The notes under the pieces are model-generated. The model had not been told where the DNA came from and did no database searches. It was given only the letters and a program-made list of their open reading frames with translations. Source: Chlorobiota bacterium (GTDB lineage: Bacteria > Bacteroidota > Chlorobiia > Chlorobiales > Chlorobiaceae). From it: a stretch of 64,000 bases of DNA. Location of the stretch: the NCBI GenBank assembly GCA_016866305.1, contig VGMX01000001.1, forward strand, positions 1-64,000. Direction: 5' to 3'. Shown in pieces: positions 55,755 through 64,000 of this stretch. Position numbers and translations under genes: made by a program. Each line of letters opens with the position of its first letter. Positions within the stretch are counted from its first letter, which is position 1.

Positions 55755-55976
55755 ATGCATGAAATGCCACAAAAAATCACTATACAGGTAAACGGGGAAC
55801 CGCATACCCTGTTTTCCGGTTCATCGGTAAACGACCTGCTCGCCGACATCGGCTCGGACGGCAAAACCGTCGCGACCTTGATCAACAACCGCATCGTCCG
55901 GCCTGAACATCGCCGGAACTGCAGGCTCGAAAATGGCGACCACGTCGAGATACTGATCTTTGCCGGTGGGGGCTAA
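55755..55976 (+). CDS. thiS: ThiS, sulfur-carrier protein
   Basis: 73 residues, ubiquitin-like fold, ending in the essential Gly-Gly (LIFAGGG) that is adenylated by ThiF and thiocarboxylated. Seen: [13 protein letters not shown] and [12 protein letters not shown]. 17 bp before thiG. The start could be 55755 or three codons later. Confidence 0.93.
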   Translation: MHEMPQKITIQVNGEPHTLFSGSSVNDLLADIGSDGKTVATLINNRIVRPEHRRNCRLENGDHVEILIFAGGG

Positions 55977-55993
55977 CCGTTGTAACAACATCT

Positions 55994-56773
55994 ATGGATT
56001 CACTGCAATTAGGCTCTTATACATTTTCTTCACGGCTGATCCTCGGCACCGGCAAGTTCAGCAGTACAACCGTCATGCTCGATGCCGTAAAGGCCTCCGG
56101 ATCTCAACTCGTAACGGTGGCATTACGGCGCTTCAACCGTGAACAGCCCGGAGACGACCTTTTCTCCCCCCTTGCTTCCATTCCTGGCATCACGCTCATG
56201 CCGAACACATCGGGAGCATCGACCGCTGCAGAAGCCGTGCAGGCAGCAAGAATAGCCCGCGAACTTTCCGGAAGCCCGTTCATCAAGGTTGAAATCCATC
56301 CCAACCCGCAGCATCTCATGCCGGACCCGATCGAGACCTATGAAGCCTCGAAAATCCTGGCAAAAGAGGGGTTCATGGTCATGCCATACATTCCGGCAGA
56401 CCCGGTGCTCGCCAAACGGCTCGAAGAAGCCGGATGCGCATCCGTCATGCCGCTCGGTTCGGCGATCGGAAGCGGTCAGGGACTTGCAACGGCGGAAATG
56501 CTCGACATTATCATACGGGAAAGCACCATTCCCGTCATTGTCGACGCAGGCATCCGCTCCCCCTCCGAAGCAGGGCTGGCCATGGAGATGGGCTGTGCTG
56601 CCGTTCTGGTGAACAGTGCCGTCGCTGTTTCAGGAAATCCCCCTCTCATGGCCGAAGCTTTCGCCGAAGCTGTCGGGGCAGGAAGAAAAGCGTTCCGTGC
56701 AGGCATCATGGAAAAAAGCGGCATTGCTGCAGCAACAAGCCCCCTCACCTCTTTCCTGGGGTCAGGAACATGA
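55994..56773 (+). CDS. thiG: ThiG, thiazole synthase
   Basis: 259 residues. TIM barrel: [37 protein letters not shown] with the Schiff-base lysine, [10 protein letters not shown] and [14 protein letters not shown]. Combines deoxyxylulose phosphate, ThiS thiocarboxylate and dehydroglycine to the thiazole of thiamine. Overlaps thiH by 4 bases (ATGA). Confidence 0.95.
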   Translation: MDSLQLGSYTFSSRLILGTGKFSSTTVMLDAVKASGSQLVTVALRRFNREQPGDDLFSPLASIPGITLMPNTSGASTAAEAVQAARIARELSGSPFIKVEIHPNPQHLMPDPIETYEASKILAKEGFMVMPYIPADPVLAKRLEEAGCASVMPLGSAIGSGQGLATAEMLDIIIRESTIPVIVDAGIRSPSEAGLAMEMGCAAVLVNSAVAVSGNPPLMAEAFAEAVGAGRKAFRAGIMEKSGIAAATSPLTSFLGSGT

Positions 56774-57840
56774 ACACACTGCCAGGATGGCTGGAGGCTG
56801 GAGCCGGCGAGTCCCGCTTCAGAACCATGCTCTCGCCGGATTCGCCGTACAGTCTCGAGCAGCTTGCTGCAGCTTCGAGAGCCATGACCATGCGCCGGTT
56901 CGGTCGCACCATGACGCTCTACGCGCCGCTCTACCTTTCGAACCATTGTCCGAGCGGGTGCGCCTACTGCGGTTTCGCCTCAGACAGGAAAACACCGCGC
57001 CGACGCCTCGAACAGGACGAACTGAAGAGGGAGCTCGCTGCCATGAAAAGCCTCGGCATCAGCGACGTACTGCTGCTCACCGGCGAACGCACCAAAGCTG
57101 CGGACTTCGACTACCTTCGGCGCTCCGTCGAAACTGCCGCATCGCTCATGCAGCGCGTCTCCGTCGAAGCTTTCCCCATGAGCACAGCCGAGTATCGGGA
57201 TCTTGCCGGAGCCGGCTGCACCGGCATTACCATCTACCAGGAAACCTACGACCAGGCCCGTTACGCAGAACTTCACCGGTGGGGACCCAAGAAAAATTTC
57301 CTCGAACGCCTCGATACTCCTGCGCGAGCCCTGGAAGGCGGCATCAAAACCGTAGGACTCGGTGTGCTCCTCGGTCTGGCTGATCCGCAGGAAGACGCGC
57401 TCATGCTCTTCCGCCATATCCGCCACCTCGGAAAAACCTGGTGGCGGGCAGGACTGTCGGTCTCCTTTCCGAGAATACGCCCCCAGACCGGTGGATACCA
57501 GCCCGCCTTCCCTCTCGATGATCATCAGCTCGCCCGCATGATCTTTGCATTCCGCATCGCCCTGCCCGACGTGGAACTCGTGCTCTCCACGCGTGAAAGC
57601 CCCGGATTCCGCGACGGCATGGCAGGACTCGGCATTACCCGGATGAGCATCGCAAGCCGCACCACCGTCGGCGGATATACTGAACCGGACAATCATGAAA
57701 AAGGCCAGTTCGACATTTTCGACGACCGCTCCGCAGAATCATTCTGTCGTGCGCTCAGGGAAAAGCAGCTTGAACCGGTATTCAAAAACTGGGAACACGC
57801 CTACAATGGCCCCTCCACAGAAACACGGAAGGCAACTTGA
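56770..57840 (+). CDS. thiH: ThiH, radical SAM tyrosine lyase
   Basis: 356 residues from the ATG at 56770; the longer tracked ORF reads through thiG. Radical SAM motif [10 protein letters not shown] (~57-66) and ThiH-type [12 protein letters not shown] and [22 protein letters not shown]. Splits tyrosine to give dehydroglycine for ThiG. Stop overlaps the TTG start of the next gene. Confidence 0.94.
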   Translation: MNTLPGWLEAGAGESRFRTMLSPDSPYSLEQLAAASRAMTMRRFGRTMTLYAPLYLSNHCPSGCAYCGFASDRKTPRRRLEQDELKRELAAMKSLGISDVLLLTGERTKAADFDYLRRSVETAASLMQRVSVEAFPMSTAEYRDLAGAGCTGITIYQETYDQARYAELHRWGPKKNFLERLDTPARALEGGIKTVGLGVLLGLADPQEDALMLFRHIRHLGKTWWRAGLSVSFPRIRPQTGGYQPAFPLDDHQLARMIFAFRIALPDVELVLSTRESPGFRDGMAGLGITRMSIASRTTVGGYTEPDNHEKGQFDIFDDRSAESFCRALREKQLEPVFKNWEHAYNGPSTETRKAT

Positions 57841-58577
57841 CGCTCAGCGACACACAACGGGAAAGATATGCGCGGCACCTCTCCCTGCCTGAAATCGGTG
57901 AGGATGGCCAGAAAAAGCTGCTGCATTCAAAAGTGCTCATCGTGGGAGCGGGAGGGCTCGGTTCTCCGGCTGCGCTTTACCTTGCTGCGGCAGGCATAGG
58001 CACCATCGGCCTTGCGGATGGCGACACGGTAGACCTCGGCAACCTGCAGCGCCAGATCCTCCATACAACCGATTCCGTCGGCATGCCGAAGGTATCGTCG
58101 GCAGCCGAAAGGCTTCGCGCTCTCAATCCCGATACCCGCCTTACGCTGCACCCCTTTCATCTCGGCAAGGGGAATGCCGGGGAACTTGTCGCCCGGTACG
58201 ATTTCGTCGTCGATGCAACCGACAGCTTCGAGACAAAATTCCTGATCGCGAACGTCTGCGCAAAAAAGGGAATACCCTACTCACATGCAGGAATAAAAGG
58301 CTTCTACGGAGAGGTCATGACCGTCAGACCCGGAAAAACCGCCTGTTACGGATGTGTGTTTCATGAACCCGGCGCCATGGAAAACGCGATTCCGGAGGGG
58401 CCTCTCGGTGCGCTGCCCGGCGTCATTGGCGCCATACAGGCCACTGAAACCATCAAATACCTGCTCTCGATCGGCCGACCGCTTTTCGACACGGTGCTTA
58501 CCTTCGACGCCCTTGGCATGAGCATACGAAAAATCACGGTAAAGCGCGACCCGCACTGCACTCTCTGCGGAGACTGA
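57837..58577 (+). CDS. thiF: ThiF/MoeB-family E1-like adenylyltransferase
   Basis: 246 residues, probable TTG start at 57837 (LSDTQRERYARHLSLPEIG matches family N-termini). ATP loop VLIVGAGGLGSPAALYLAAAG, VDLGNLQRQILH, DATDSFETKFLIN-like segment, and zinc cysteines CYGC and CTLCGD. Activates the ThiS C-terminus; may also serve MoaD. Last gene of thiSGHF, coupled to thiH by a 4-base overlap. Confidence 0.92.
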   Translation: MTLSDTQRERYARHLSLPEIGEDGQKKLLHSKVLIVGAGGLGSPAALYLAAAGIGTIGLADGDTVDLGNLQRQILHTTDSVGMPKVSSAAERLRALNPDTRLTLHPFHLGKGNAGELVARYDFVVDATDSFETKFLIANVCAKKGIPYSHAGIKGFYGEVMTVRPGKTACYGCVFHEPGAMENAIPEGPLGALPGVIGAIQATETIKYLLSIGRPLFDTVLTFDALGMSIRKITVKRDPHCTLCGD

Positions 58578-58673
58578 GGAAGCGGGATCCGGGAGACCTT
58601 GCACAGGAGGGATAACTGTCCTGTAACGATCCGGTTTGCAAAGCAGGATATTCTGTTGATGGCTTCTGTCATT

Positions 58674-59338
58674 TCAATCCGGAAATTTCAAAGCGTCAAC
58701 CGGGCAGCGTTCAATACAGGCACTGCATTTGAGACAGTCCGGATGCGACAAGGATCCCCCTTTATAATCCTTGATGCTGAGATCAAGCGGACAGTACTTT
58801 TCGCATACCTTGCAGCCCCGGCAGTGATCGGCGATTTCAAGCTGATACCTTGACCCGCGGATCGAGGCGGCCATCGTTCCTACGGGACAGAAGGTACACC
58901 AGGTGCGCGCCCTGAAAATGAGTCCGAAAACCACGCCGACAAGAGTTGTAACGGCGCACATATTCCAGAATACATGTCCCCAATGCATCGGATTTGTCGG
59001 ATTCAGGGTGATCTGCCAGACCATGAATGACATGAGCACGGCAACCACGCCCCACCTGAATTTCAGTGAAAGCATGAACTTCGGCACCTCCCTTCTTCCT
59101 GCGACAAAACGAAAAAACGTGTCGTAAAAACTGCCTCTCGGACAAATATTGCCGCATACATAACGGCCTTTGCTGAATGCGCCGCCGATACCGGCAAGCA
59201 TGGCTGCCGGAACGATGAAGCCAAGATACGGGTATTTCCCCACCCGAATGCGATGACCAGCATCATGATTACGGACAGTACCCATCGGTGAAAGGCTCTC
59301 ACGGATGCCTGAAAAGGCAGTAACGGTTTGGTATGCAT
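58674..59338 (-). pseudogene. NapH/NosR-like membrane ferredoxin, frameshifted
   Basis: Two frames make one protein of ~220 residues. The first reads MHTKPLLPFQ ... MMLVIAFGWG (59338 down to ~59240); the second continues KYPYLGFIVPAAMLAGIGG. Restoring one base in the four-C run at 59238-59241 joins them as FGWGKYPYLGF. Seen: four membrane segments, CGNICPRG and TWCTFCPVG motifs, then two [4Fe-4S] groups CRGCKVCEKYCP and CLKCSACIERCP. NapH/NosR-type quinol-linked electron transfer. May be a sequencing error rather than a true pseudogene because all else is intact. Confidence 0.75.
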
Positions 59339-59598
59339 ATTGTTCTGTTATTCTATAGGTATCGTTGAATCCTGATCTGTTTATCCCGCACCGCGTCACC
59401 TTTTGCCGGTATGCATGACATCCGCTTTCTTGAGCTTCTCGGGAAACGGGATGCCTGCCGGAACGAACAATGGGTCATATCAGTCACTTTCCATTATCAC
59501 AACAGAGTGGACTGATGCCCCGGACACTGGAACGAAAAAACAGCGAGCTGCCACACCGGAACGGCAGTCGCCGCCGATGATACGGTATTTTCAGGTAT
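59339..59598. other. Intergenic region, nothing recognised
   Basis: About 260 bp upstream of the NapH-like gene. No gene, repeat or RNA seen. It should hold that gene's promoter, but I cannot point to one. Confidence 0.4.
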
Positions 59599-59637
59599 AA
59601 AAAAACCTGCAGGGTACCGCTTCCTGCAGGTTTTTTT
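59599..59637. terminator. Bidirectional terminator after the helicase gene
   Basis: AACCTGCAGG-N9-CCTGCAGGTT with A run before and T run after; works on both strands, 30 bp beyond the helicase stop. Confidence 0.92.
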
Positions 59638-59666
59638 CTCCAGTCTCCCGTCTTTGGGCTTCCTGG

Positions 59667-61430
59667 CTACTTCCTTTTTTTCTTGTGGCCGGTAAAAAAC
59701 GGCTCCTCCTGACGGAACCCGCTTTTGGGTTTCGGCTTGCGGGCAGGACCGGAAGAATAATTCGCACGGTCATCCATTTTCGAAAGCCGCAACTGGCGCC
59801 CGCACACCCGGACCTTGCGCAGTTCGTGAAACACATCGTTCGGCATGCCGGCGGGAAGCTCCACGGTGCTGAAGGTGTCGTTCACCGAAATCCGGCCTAT
59901 CGATTCAGGATCGAGCCCGATCTCATTGATGATGGCGCCAAGGATATTGCCGGCTTTTACCCCATGCTCGTTCCCGACCTCAAGCCGATAGGTCTCACGC
60001 GACTCATCGGCATAGAGCCCGTCACGCTTCGTTTTCCTCGATGCGCCACGCTCTCTTTCGGGGTGTTCACGCCTCTCCGGACGCGGCGCCCTCTCGGGTT
60101 TTGCTGAAAGCAGCAGCGGCGTCTCTCCCTGGAACAGGGAGGCGAGGGCCGCAGCCGCCTCTATTTCGGCAACGTCGTGTTCGTGGCAGTACTGTTCGAG
60201 AAGACGGACGTAGAAATCGAGGTCCTCCGCAGCAATGGTATCGGTAATGCGCTGTTTGAACTTCGCGATGCGCTTGTCGTTGATGATCTCCGTCGAAGGC
60301 AGCTCCATCAGATCGATTCGCTTGCGGGTTGCCTTTTCGATGGCGTACAGCATGTTTTTCTCCCTGGGCGAAACAAACAGGATCGCCTCGCCGCTCCTTC
60401 CGGCGCGCCCCGTCCTGCCGATACGGTGAACATACGATTCGGTATCCGAAGGAATGTCGTAGTTGATCACATGGCTGATGCGTTCGACATCGAGGCCTCT
60501 TGCCGCGACATCGGTGGCTATGACGATATTGAGCGAACCGTCCTTGAGCTGGTCCACGGTGCGCTCCCGCTGGCTCTGCGCCATATCGCCGTTCAGGGCT
60601 GCTGCTGCGTATCCCCTCGCCTGGAGTTTTTCGGCGAGTTCGAGCGTCATGGTCTTGGTGCGCACGAAAATGATCATGCCCTCGAACGGCTCGACTTCGA
60701 GAATGCGGGTCAGCACATCGAGCTTGTGGCTTCCTCCAACGATCCAGTAACGCTGCCGGATCGTCTCTACGGTGGTGGTTTTCGACTGGATGGTGATTTC
60801 CGCAGGGCTCTTCAGGTGTTTCTGGGCAATGCGGCGGATCGGTGAGGGCATGGTTGCCGAAAAAAGCGCCACCTGGCGGCTCTCCGGCGTCTGGTCGAGA
60901 ATCCACTCGACATCGTCGATAAAGCCCATGCGCAGCATCTCGTCCGCCTCGTCAAGCACCAGGCACTGCAGGCCGTCGAGCGAGAGCGAACCGCGCCGCA
61001 TATGGTCCATGACCCGGCCGGGCGTTCCGACAACCACATGAACGCCGCGCTTGAGCATGCGGAGCTGGGTGCCGTAATCCTGCCCTCCGTAAATGGGAAG
61101 CACGTGAAAGCCTTTGAGATATTCGGCGTAGCGGTGAAAGGCCTCGGCTACCTGGATTGCAAGCTCGCGGGTGGGCGTCAGCACCAGCGCCTGCGGTTCG
61201 GTTTTCGACAGCACAATGTTCGACAGCACCGGGAGTGCGAAAGCTGCGGTTTTACCGGTGCCGGTCTGCGCCTGGCCGAGCACGTCACGGCCGTCGAGAA
61301 GCAGCGGAATGGTTTGCGCCTGGATCGGCGTGGGGTTCTCGTAGCCTACCTCTTCAAGCGCCCTGAGCAGCGGTTCGGCAAGCTCCAGATCGCTGAAATG
61401 CAGCGAAACGGTATTTTCTTCTTCCTTCAT
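59667..61430 (-). CDS. deaD: DEAD-box ATP-dependent RNA helicase (CsdA/DeaD type)
   Basis: 587 residues from the ATG at 61430. Q-motif PTPIQAQTIPLL, Walker A AQTGTGKTAAF, DEAD in LVLDEADEMLRMGF, SAT in ALFSATMPS, HRIGRTGRAGR. C-terminal DbpA-type RNA-binding domain (~465-545: YRLEVGNEHGVKAGNILGAI) and a basic tail ending HKKKRK. Unwinds RNA in ribosome assembly and cold adaptation. Confidence 0.94.
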   Translation of the reverse strand: MKEEENTVSLHFSDLELAEPLLRALEEVGYENPTPIQAQTIPLLLDGRDVLGQAQTGTGKTAAFALPVLSNIVLSKTEPQALVLTPTRELAIQVAEAFHRYAEYLKGFHVLPIYGGQDYGTQLRMLKRGVHVVVGTPGRVMDHMRRGSLSLDGLQCLVLDEADEMLRMGFIDDVEWILDQTPESRQVALFSATMPSPIRRIAQKHLKSPAEITIQSKTTTVETIRQRYWIVGGSHKLDVLTRILEVEPFEGMIIFVRTKTMTLELAEKLQARGYAAAALNGDMAQSQRERTVDQLKDGSLNIVIATDVAARGLDVERISHVINYDIPSDTESYVHRIGRTGRAGRSGEAILFVSPREKNMLYAIEKATRKRIDLMELPSTEIINDKRIAKFKQRITDTIAAEDLDFYVRLLEQYCHEHDVAEIEAAAALASLFQGETPLLLSAKPERAPRPERREHPERERGASRKTKRDGLYADESRETYRLEVGNEHGVKAGNILGAIINEIGLDPESIGRISVNDTFSTVELPAGMPNDVFHELRKVRVCGRQLRLSKMDDRANYSSGPARKPKPKSGFRQEEPFFTGHKKKRK

Positions 61431-61785
61431 ACGGTTCTTTTCCTGTGATAAATTTATTGACAATGCACAAAGCATTCACTGATGTGGCAGCAATGCAGGA
61501 AAGGAATCATCTGAAGGAGAGTTTCGTCCGGCAGAAAAAAAAATCCTTGCAAACAGGTAGACAGTAACGATCTGTACAACAGCAGAAATATGGACACCTG
61601 ATCTTTCTTAGCATCTTCACCACGCGGTCAAATGCGGATTTATAGATACGAATTTATTCGATCAATTGCCAATCTTATTTCCCGGCCCCGTCATGGGCTC
61701 CACAAGGCATCACTGAAACCCGGAGACCGGCCTCTTCCGGAACTTGCTTCTCAAACACCGGATCGAGGTGTGTTCACCGATGCAG
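61431..61785. other. Intergenic region upstream of the helicase gene
   Basis: About 355 bp. Only a short palindrome CGAAT-TT-ATTCG near 61651 stands out. A long leader, common for cold-inducible helicases, is possible but not shown. Confidence 0.4.
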
Positions 61786-62343
61786 TCAATTCCCCGGAAA
61801 TGCGGAAGCCTTGCCGAATCCGGCAGAACACAGCTCCCGGTAGGTGACACCGGAGGGATTCGGCAGGGACTCGTAAAGGCAGATGCGGTCGAAGATTCCT
61901 GACCACGAAACCCCGCACGGCTCCAGGGGAAGACCGGCAGCGGCTTCAGGCCTGAAGCGGGCAACCGTCATGTGCAGGAGAAAGCCGCGTTCCCCGCCCT
62001 GCTGAGCGGCAGACAGGCCCGATAACGCTTGGCGGAGCGAGAGAAGAAGCGATGGCGCCGGCGCCGTTGCCCAAAGCAGACGGGGAGTTCGGCGATGAGG
62101 ACCGGCAGAAACCGTATCGAATCCGAGAGAAAAGGGTGCGAATGCGCTTGCCGTTTCGAAAATCCTCATGCAAACCGGGCCGCTGTCAGGGCACTGCCAC
62201 GGCGGAACAATGGTGACATGCAGGTGTTCGGGAGCAATCCAGCGGAAAGGCAGGGCCGGATAACGCCGTGCGAACCGCAAGACCGATTCCTGCAGTTCTG
62301 CCGGGGCCGGCAGGCCCACAAAAACTCTCCCTGAATCGCTCAT
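61786..62343 (-). CDS. thpR: RNA 2',3'-cyclic phosphodiesterase (ThpR/LigT)
   Basis: 185 residues. Two HxT motifs of the 2H phosphoesterase fold: HVTIVPP (~43) and HMTVARF (~124), with VFVGLPAPAELQ at the N-terminus. Hydrolyses cyclic phosphates on RNA ends. 21 bp downstream of the terC stop. Confidence 0.9.
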   Translation of the reverse strand: MSDSGRVFVGLPAPAELQESVLRFARRYPALPFRWIAPEHLHVTIVPPWQCPDSGPVCMRIFETASAFAPFSLGFDTVSAGPHRRTPRLLWATAPAPSLLLSLRQALSGLSAAQQGGERGFLLHMTVARFRPEAAAGLPLEPCGVSWSGIFDRICLYESLPNPSGVTYRELCSAGFGKASAFPGN

Positions 62344-62364
62344 CGGCTGGACGGGTGGTAAGGT

Positions 62365-63165
62365 TCAGCACTCGAAGTCCTCTTCCTTGTGCATGCGCGC
62401 GGGCACATTGAAAAGCAGGCTGCTCAGCACCGGAATGAAAAAGACCGCCACCGTTATCGCCGAGGTGAGCACATCCGCCTCATGACCGCCGAGAAAGCGT
62501 CCGAAATGCGAAGCCGGATAAAAATGCTCGAACACCGACAGCGAAAGTTTCACACCGAGGATTGCAAGCACGATGAACGCGCAGGTCTCCAGAAAAGGGT
62601 ACTGTTCCATGAGCAGCACGAAGCCCTGCGCCACGAAACGCATGGCGAGAATGCCGATGAACACCCCGAGCCATATCAGGAGGATGTTGTCACTGAATGC
62701 CACGGCGGCAAAGACGTTGTCGATCGAAAAAGCCAGATCCATCAGCTCGATGAGAATGACCGTCGACCAGAAGGTGCCGAGCGAACCTACCGTAACCCGG
62801 TAAAACCAGTTGTCCTGCTTGTCGAAATAATCATCTCCGGTATCGGCGGTTTCACGCCCCTGCCACCACTTGACGACAAGATAGAGCAGATAGAGGCCGC
62901 CGAACGGTTTCAGCCACCAGATTTTCACCAGCAGGGCGGCAAAAAGCAGACAGATTCCCCTGAACAGGTACGCGCCGATAATGCCGTATCGCAGTGCGGC
63001 TGCTCGCTGTTTCGGCGGAAGATCCATGACCATGGTCGCCAGTACTGCGGCATTATCGACGGAAAGCAGGCTTTCAATGAGGATCAGGTTCAGCACGATA
63101 AGCATCGAAGGAACCGGATTGTCTGCGATCTGCCGGAACAGTTCGGGCAAGAGCGAAAAATCCAT
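62365..63165 (-). CDS. TerC-family integral membrane protein
   Basis: 266 residues, about seven membrane helices. Family features: ESLLSVDNAAVLATMVMDLP, LRYGIIGAYLFRGICLLFA and ELMDLAFSIDNVFAAVAFSD, with the paired acidic SVDNA/SIDNV segments. Linked to tellurite resistance and metal (Mn) export in relatives; substrate here unknown. 9 bp after the KUP stop. Confidence 0.88.
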   Translation of the reverse strand: MDFSLLPELFRQIADNPVPSMLIVLNLILIESLLSVDNAAVLATMVMDLPPKQRAAALRYGIIGAYLFRGICLLFAALLVKIWWLKPFGGLYLLYLVVKWWQGRETADTGDDYFDKQDNWFYRVTVGSLGTFWSTVILIELMDLAFSIDNVFAAVAFSDNILLIWLGVFIGILAMRFVAQGFVLLMEQYPFLETCAFIVLAILGVKLSLSVFEHFYPASHFGRFLGGHEADVLTSAITVAVFFIPVLSSLLFNVPARMHKEEDFEC

Positions 63166-63174
63166 GAGCGTTCC

Positions 63175-64000
63175 TCAGATCTGGACCTGCATGCCGATTT
63201 CGATGACCTGGCCGGAGGGGAGGTCATAATACCCGGTTGCGCTGATTGCATTGCGCATCATGAGCGCATAGAGTTTCTTGCGCCACAGGCTCATTTTCGA
63301 TTTCAGTCCGGTAACGATCTTCTCCCGGTTCAGGAAAAAGCTCGTGGCCTCGAGCCGGAAGTGGAACCCCTGGTGGTGTGCCAGCGAAAACACCTGGCGG
63401 ATGCTCGGAGACTCCATGAACCCGTAACGGGCGATCACCTTGTAGATGCCGTCGCCATACTTGATCACCTCGACCTTGCGGCTGTTGGGCACCCTCGGAA
63501 CCCGTTCGGTGCTGAAATGGAAAAACGCCACTTCGGAATGCAGGATCTTGTTGTGCCGTATGTTGTGCAGCAGAGCAATGGGGATCACGTCGGGATTTGC
63601 CGTCAGATAGACCGCCTGGCCGGTTACCCGCTGCGGCGGCTGCAGCGAAAGGCTCTCGATGAACTCCTCCACCGTGAGCGTCCGGTCCTTGACCTGCTGC
63701 AGCAGCAGGCTTCGGCCCTGTTTCCAGGTATTCATGAGCGTATACGCAACAAGTCCGATAACGAGCGGGAACCATGCACCATGGAACAGCTTGCTCATGC
63801 TCGCTGCAAAAAACGAAAGGTCAATAACGGCAAAAAAGCTCACCAGCAGCACCACTACCGTCTGGTTCCACTTCCAGAGGTCGCGTGCAACGAAAAAGAA
63901 AAGAATCGTTGAAATAAGCATGGTGGTGGTCATCGATGCCCCATAAGCCGCCGCAAGCTTGCTTGACGACCCGAAACCGACCACGAGACCGATAGTCGCT
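63175..64000 (-). CDS. kup: KUP-family potassium transporter, C-terminal part (runs off window)
   Basis: The frame stays open to the end of the window (TIGLVVGFGSSSKLAAAYG), so the N-terminus lies outside. Seen: last membrane helices (TMLISTILFFFVARDL, VVLLVSFFAVIDLSFFAASM, WFPLVIGLVAYTLMNTW) and the cytoplasmic C-terminal domain (VYLTANPDVIPIALLHNIRHNKILH, GFMESPSIRQVF, ATSFFLNREKIV), typical of KUP/Trk potassium uptake. Precedes terC by 9 bp. Confidence 0.92.
   Translation of the reverse strand, partial: ATIGLVVGFGSSSKLAAAYGASMTTTMLISTILFFFVARDLWKWNQTVVVLLVSFFAVIDLSFFAASMSKLFHGAWFPLVIGLVAYTLMNTWKQGRSLLLQQVKDRTLTVEEFIESLSLQPPQRVTGQAVYLTANPDVIPIALLHNIRHNKILHSEVAFFHFSTERVPRVPNSRKVEVIKYGDGIYKVIARYGFMESPSIRQVFSLAHHQGFHFRLEATSFFLNREKIVTGLKSKMSLWRKKLYALMMRNAISATGYYDLPSGQVIEIGMQVQI

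Overview
This window looks like chromosome of a green sulfur bacterium (Chlorobiaceae, most likely Chlorobium or a close relative). Three things point there: a complete oxidative dsr operon in the green-sulfur order dsrN-C-A-B-L-U-E-F-H-T-M-K-J-O-P-V-W; a compact nifH-I1-I2-D-K-E-N-B operon with a ModE regulator; and a sat-aprBA-qmoABC cluster. Species cannot be named from the sequence alone. No rRNA, tRNA, CRISPR array, transposase or integrase was seen.

Layout. 1-2.9 kb is a small accessory patch: a hicBA toxin-antitoxin pair, an orphan XRE regulator bracketed by two copies of a ~142-bp palindrome-ended repeat, a broken YhcG/DUF1016 nuclease gene, and a second short repeat family. 2.9-18.4 kb, minus strand, is the dsr operon. 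It covers siroheme synthesis (dsrV, dsrW), the membrane complex DsrMKJOP, the sulfur-relay proteins DsrEFH and DsrC, reverse sulfite reductase DsrAB, the oxidoreductase DsrL, the amidase DsrN, and the poorly understood dsrU and dsrT. Two near-identical TTGAAA-N17-TACTAT promoter cassettes lie 219 bp apart between dsrN and dsrC. 18.9-20.5 kb holds a purine salvage pair. 20.6-25.7 kb holds nifV, nifA and a hybrid histidine kinase. 25.7-28.1 kb holds an aldo/keto reductase and a lipoprotein sugar dehydrogenase.

28.1-38.9 kb is the nif operon. It starts from a textbook sigma-54 promoter and is preceded by a perfect 16-bp inverted repeat. A third copy of the palindrome-ended repeat begins one base after the nifK stop. 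A [2Fe-2S] ferredoxin and modE close the region. 39-41 kb holds a DsrE-fold protein, a YkgJ-type cysteine-cluster protein and a small zinc-ribbon protein. 41-52 kb, minus strand, is qmoCBA, aprAB, sat, a YeiH-type exporter and a rhodanese: the route from sulfite through APS to sulfate and possibly out of the cell. 52-64 kb is mostly housekeeping: a methyltransferase, an RdgB pyrophosphatase, a trans-sulfuration enzyme, thiSGHF, a frameshifted NapH-like ferredoxin, a DEAD-box helicase, a cyclic phosphodiesterase, a TerC protein and the C-terminal part of a KUP potassium transporter that runs off the end.

How it fits together. Dsr proteins oxidise stored sulfur to sulfite and send electrons to the membrane complex. 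AprAB, QmoABC and Sat take sulfite to sulfate while reducing quinone and making ATP. The electrons can feed photosynthetic carbon fixation and the nearby nitrogenase. The most unusual signals are non-coding: the repeat whose terminal arms differ between copies but remain complementary, the duplicated promoter in front of dsrC, and long perfect dyads in front of nifV and nifH.
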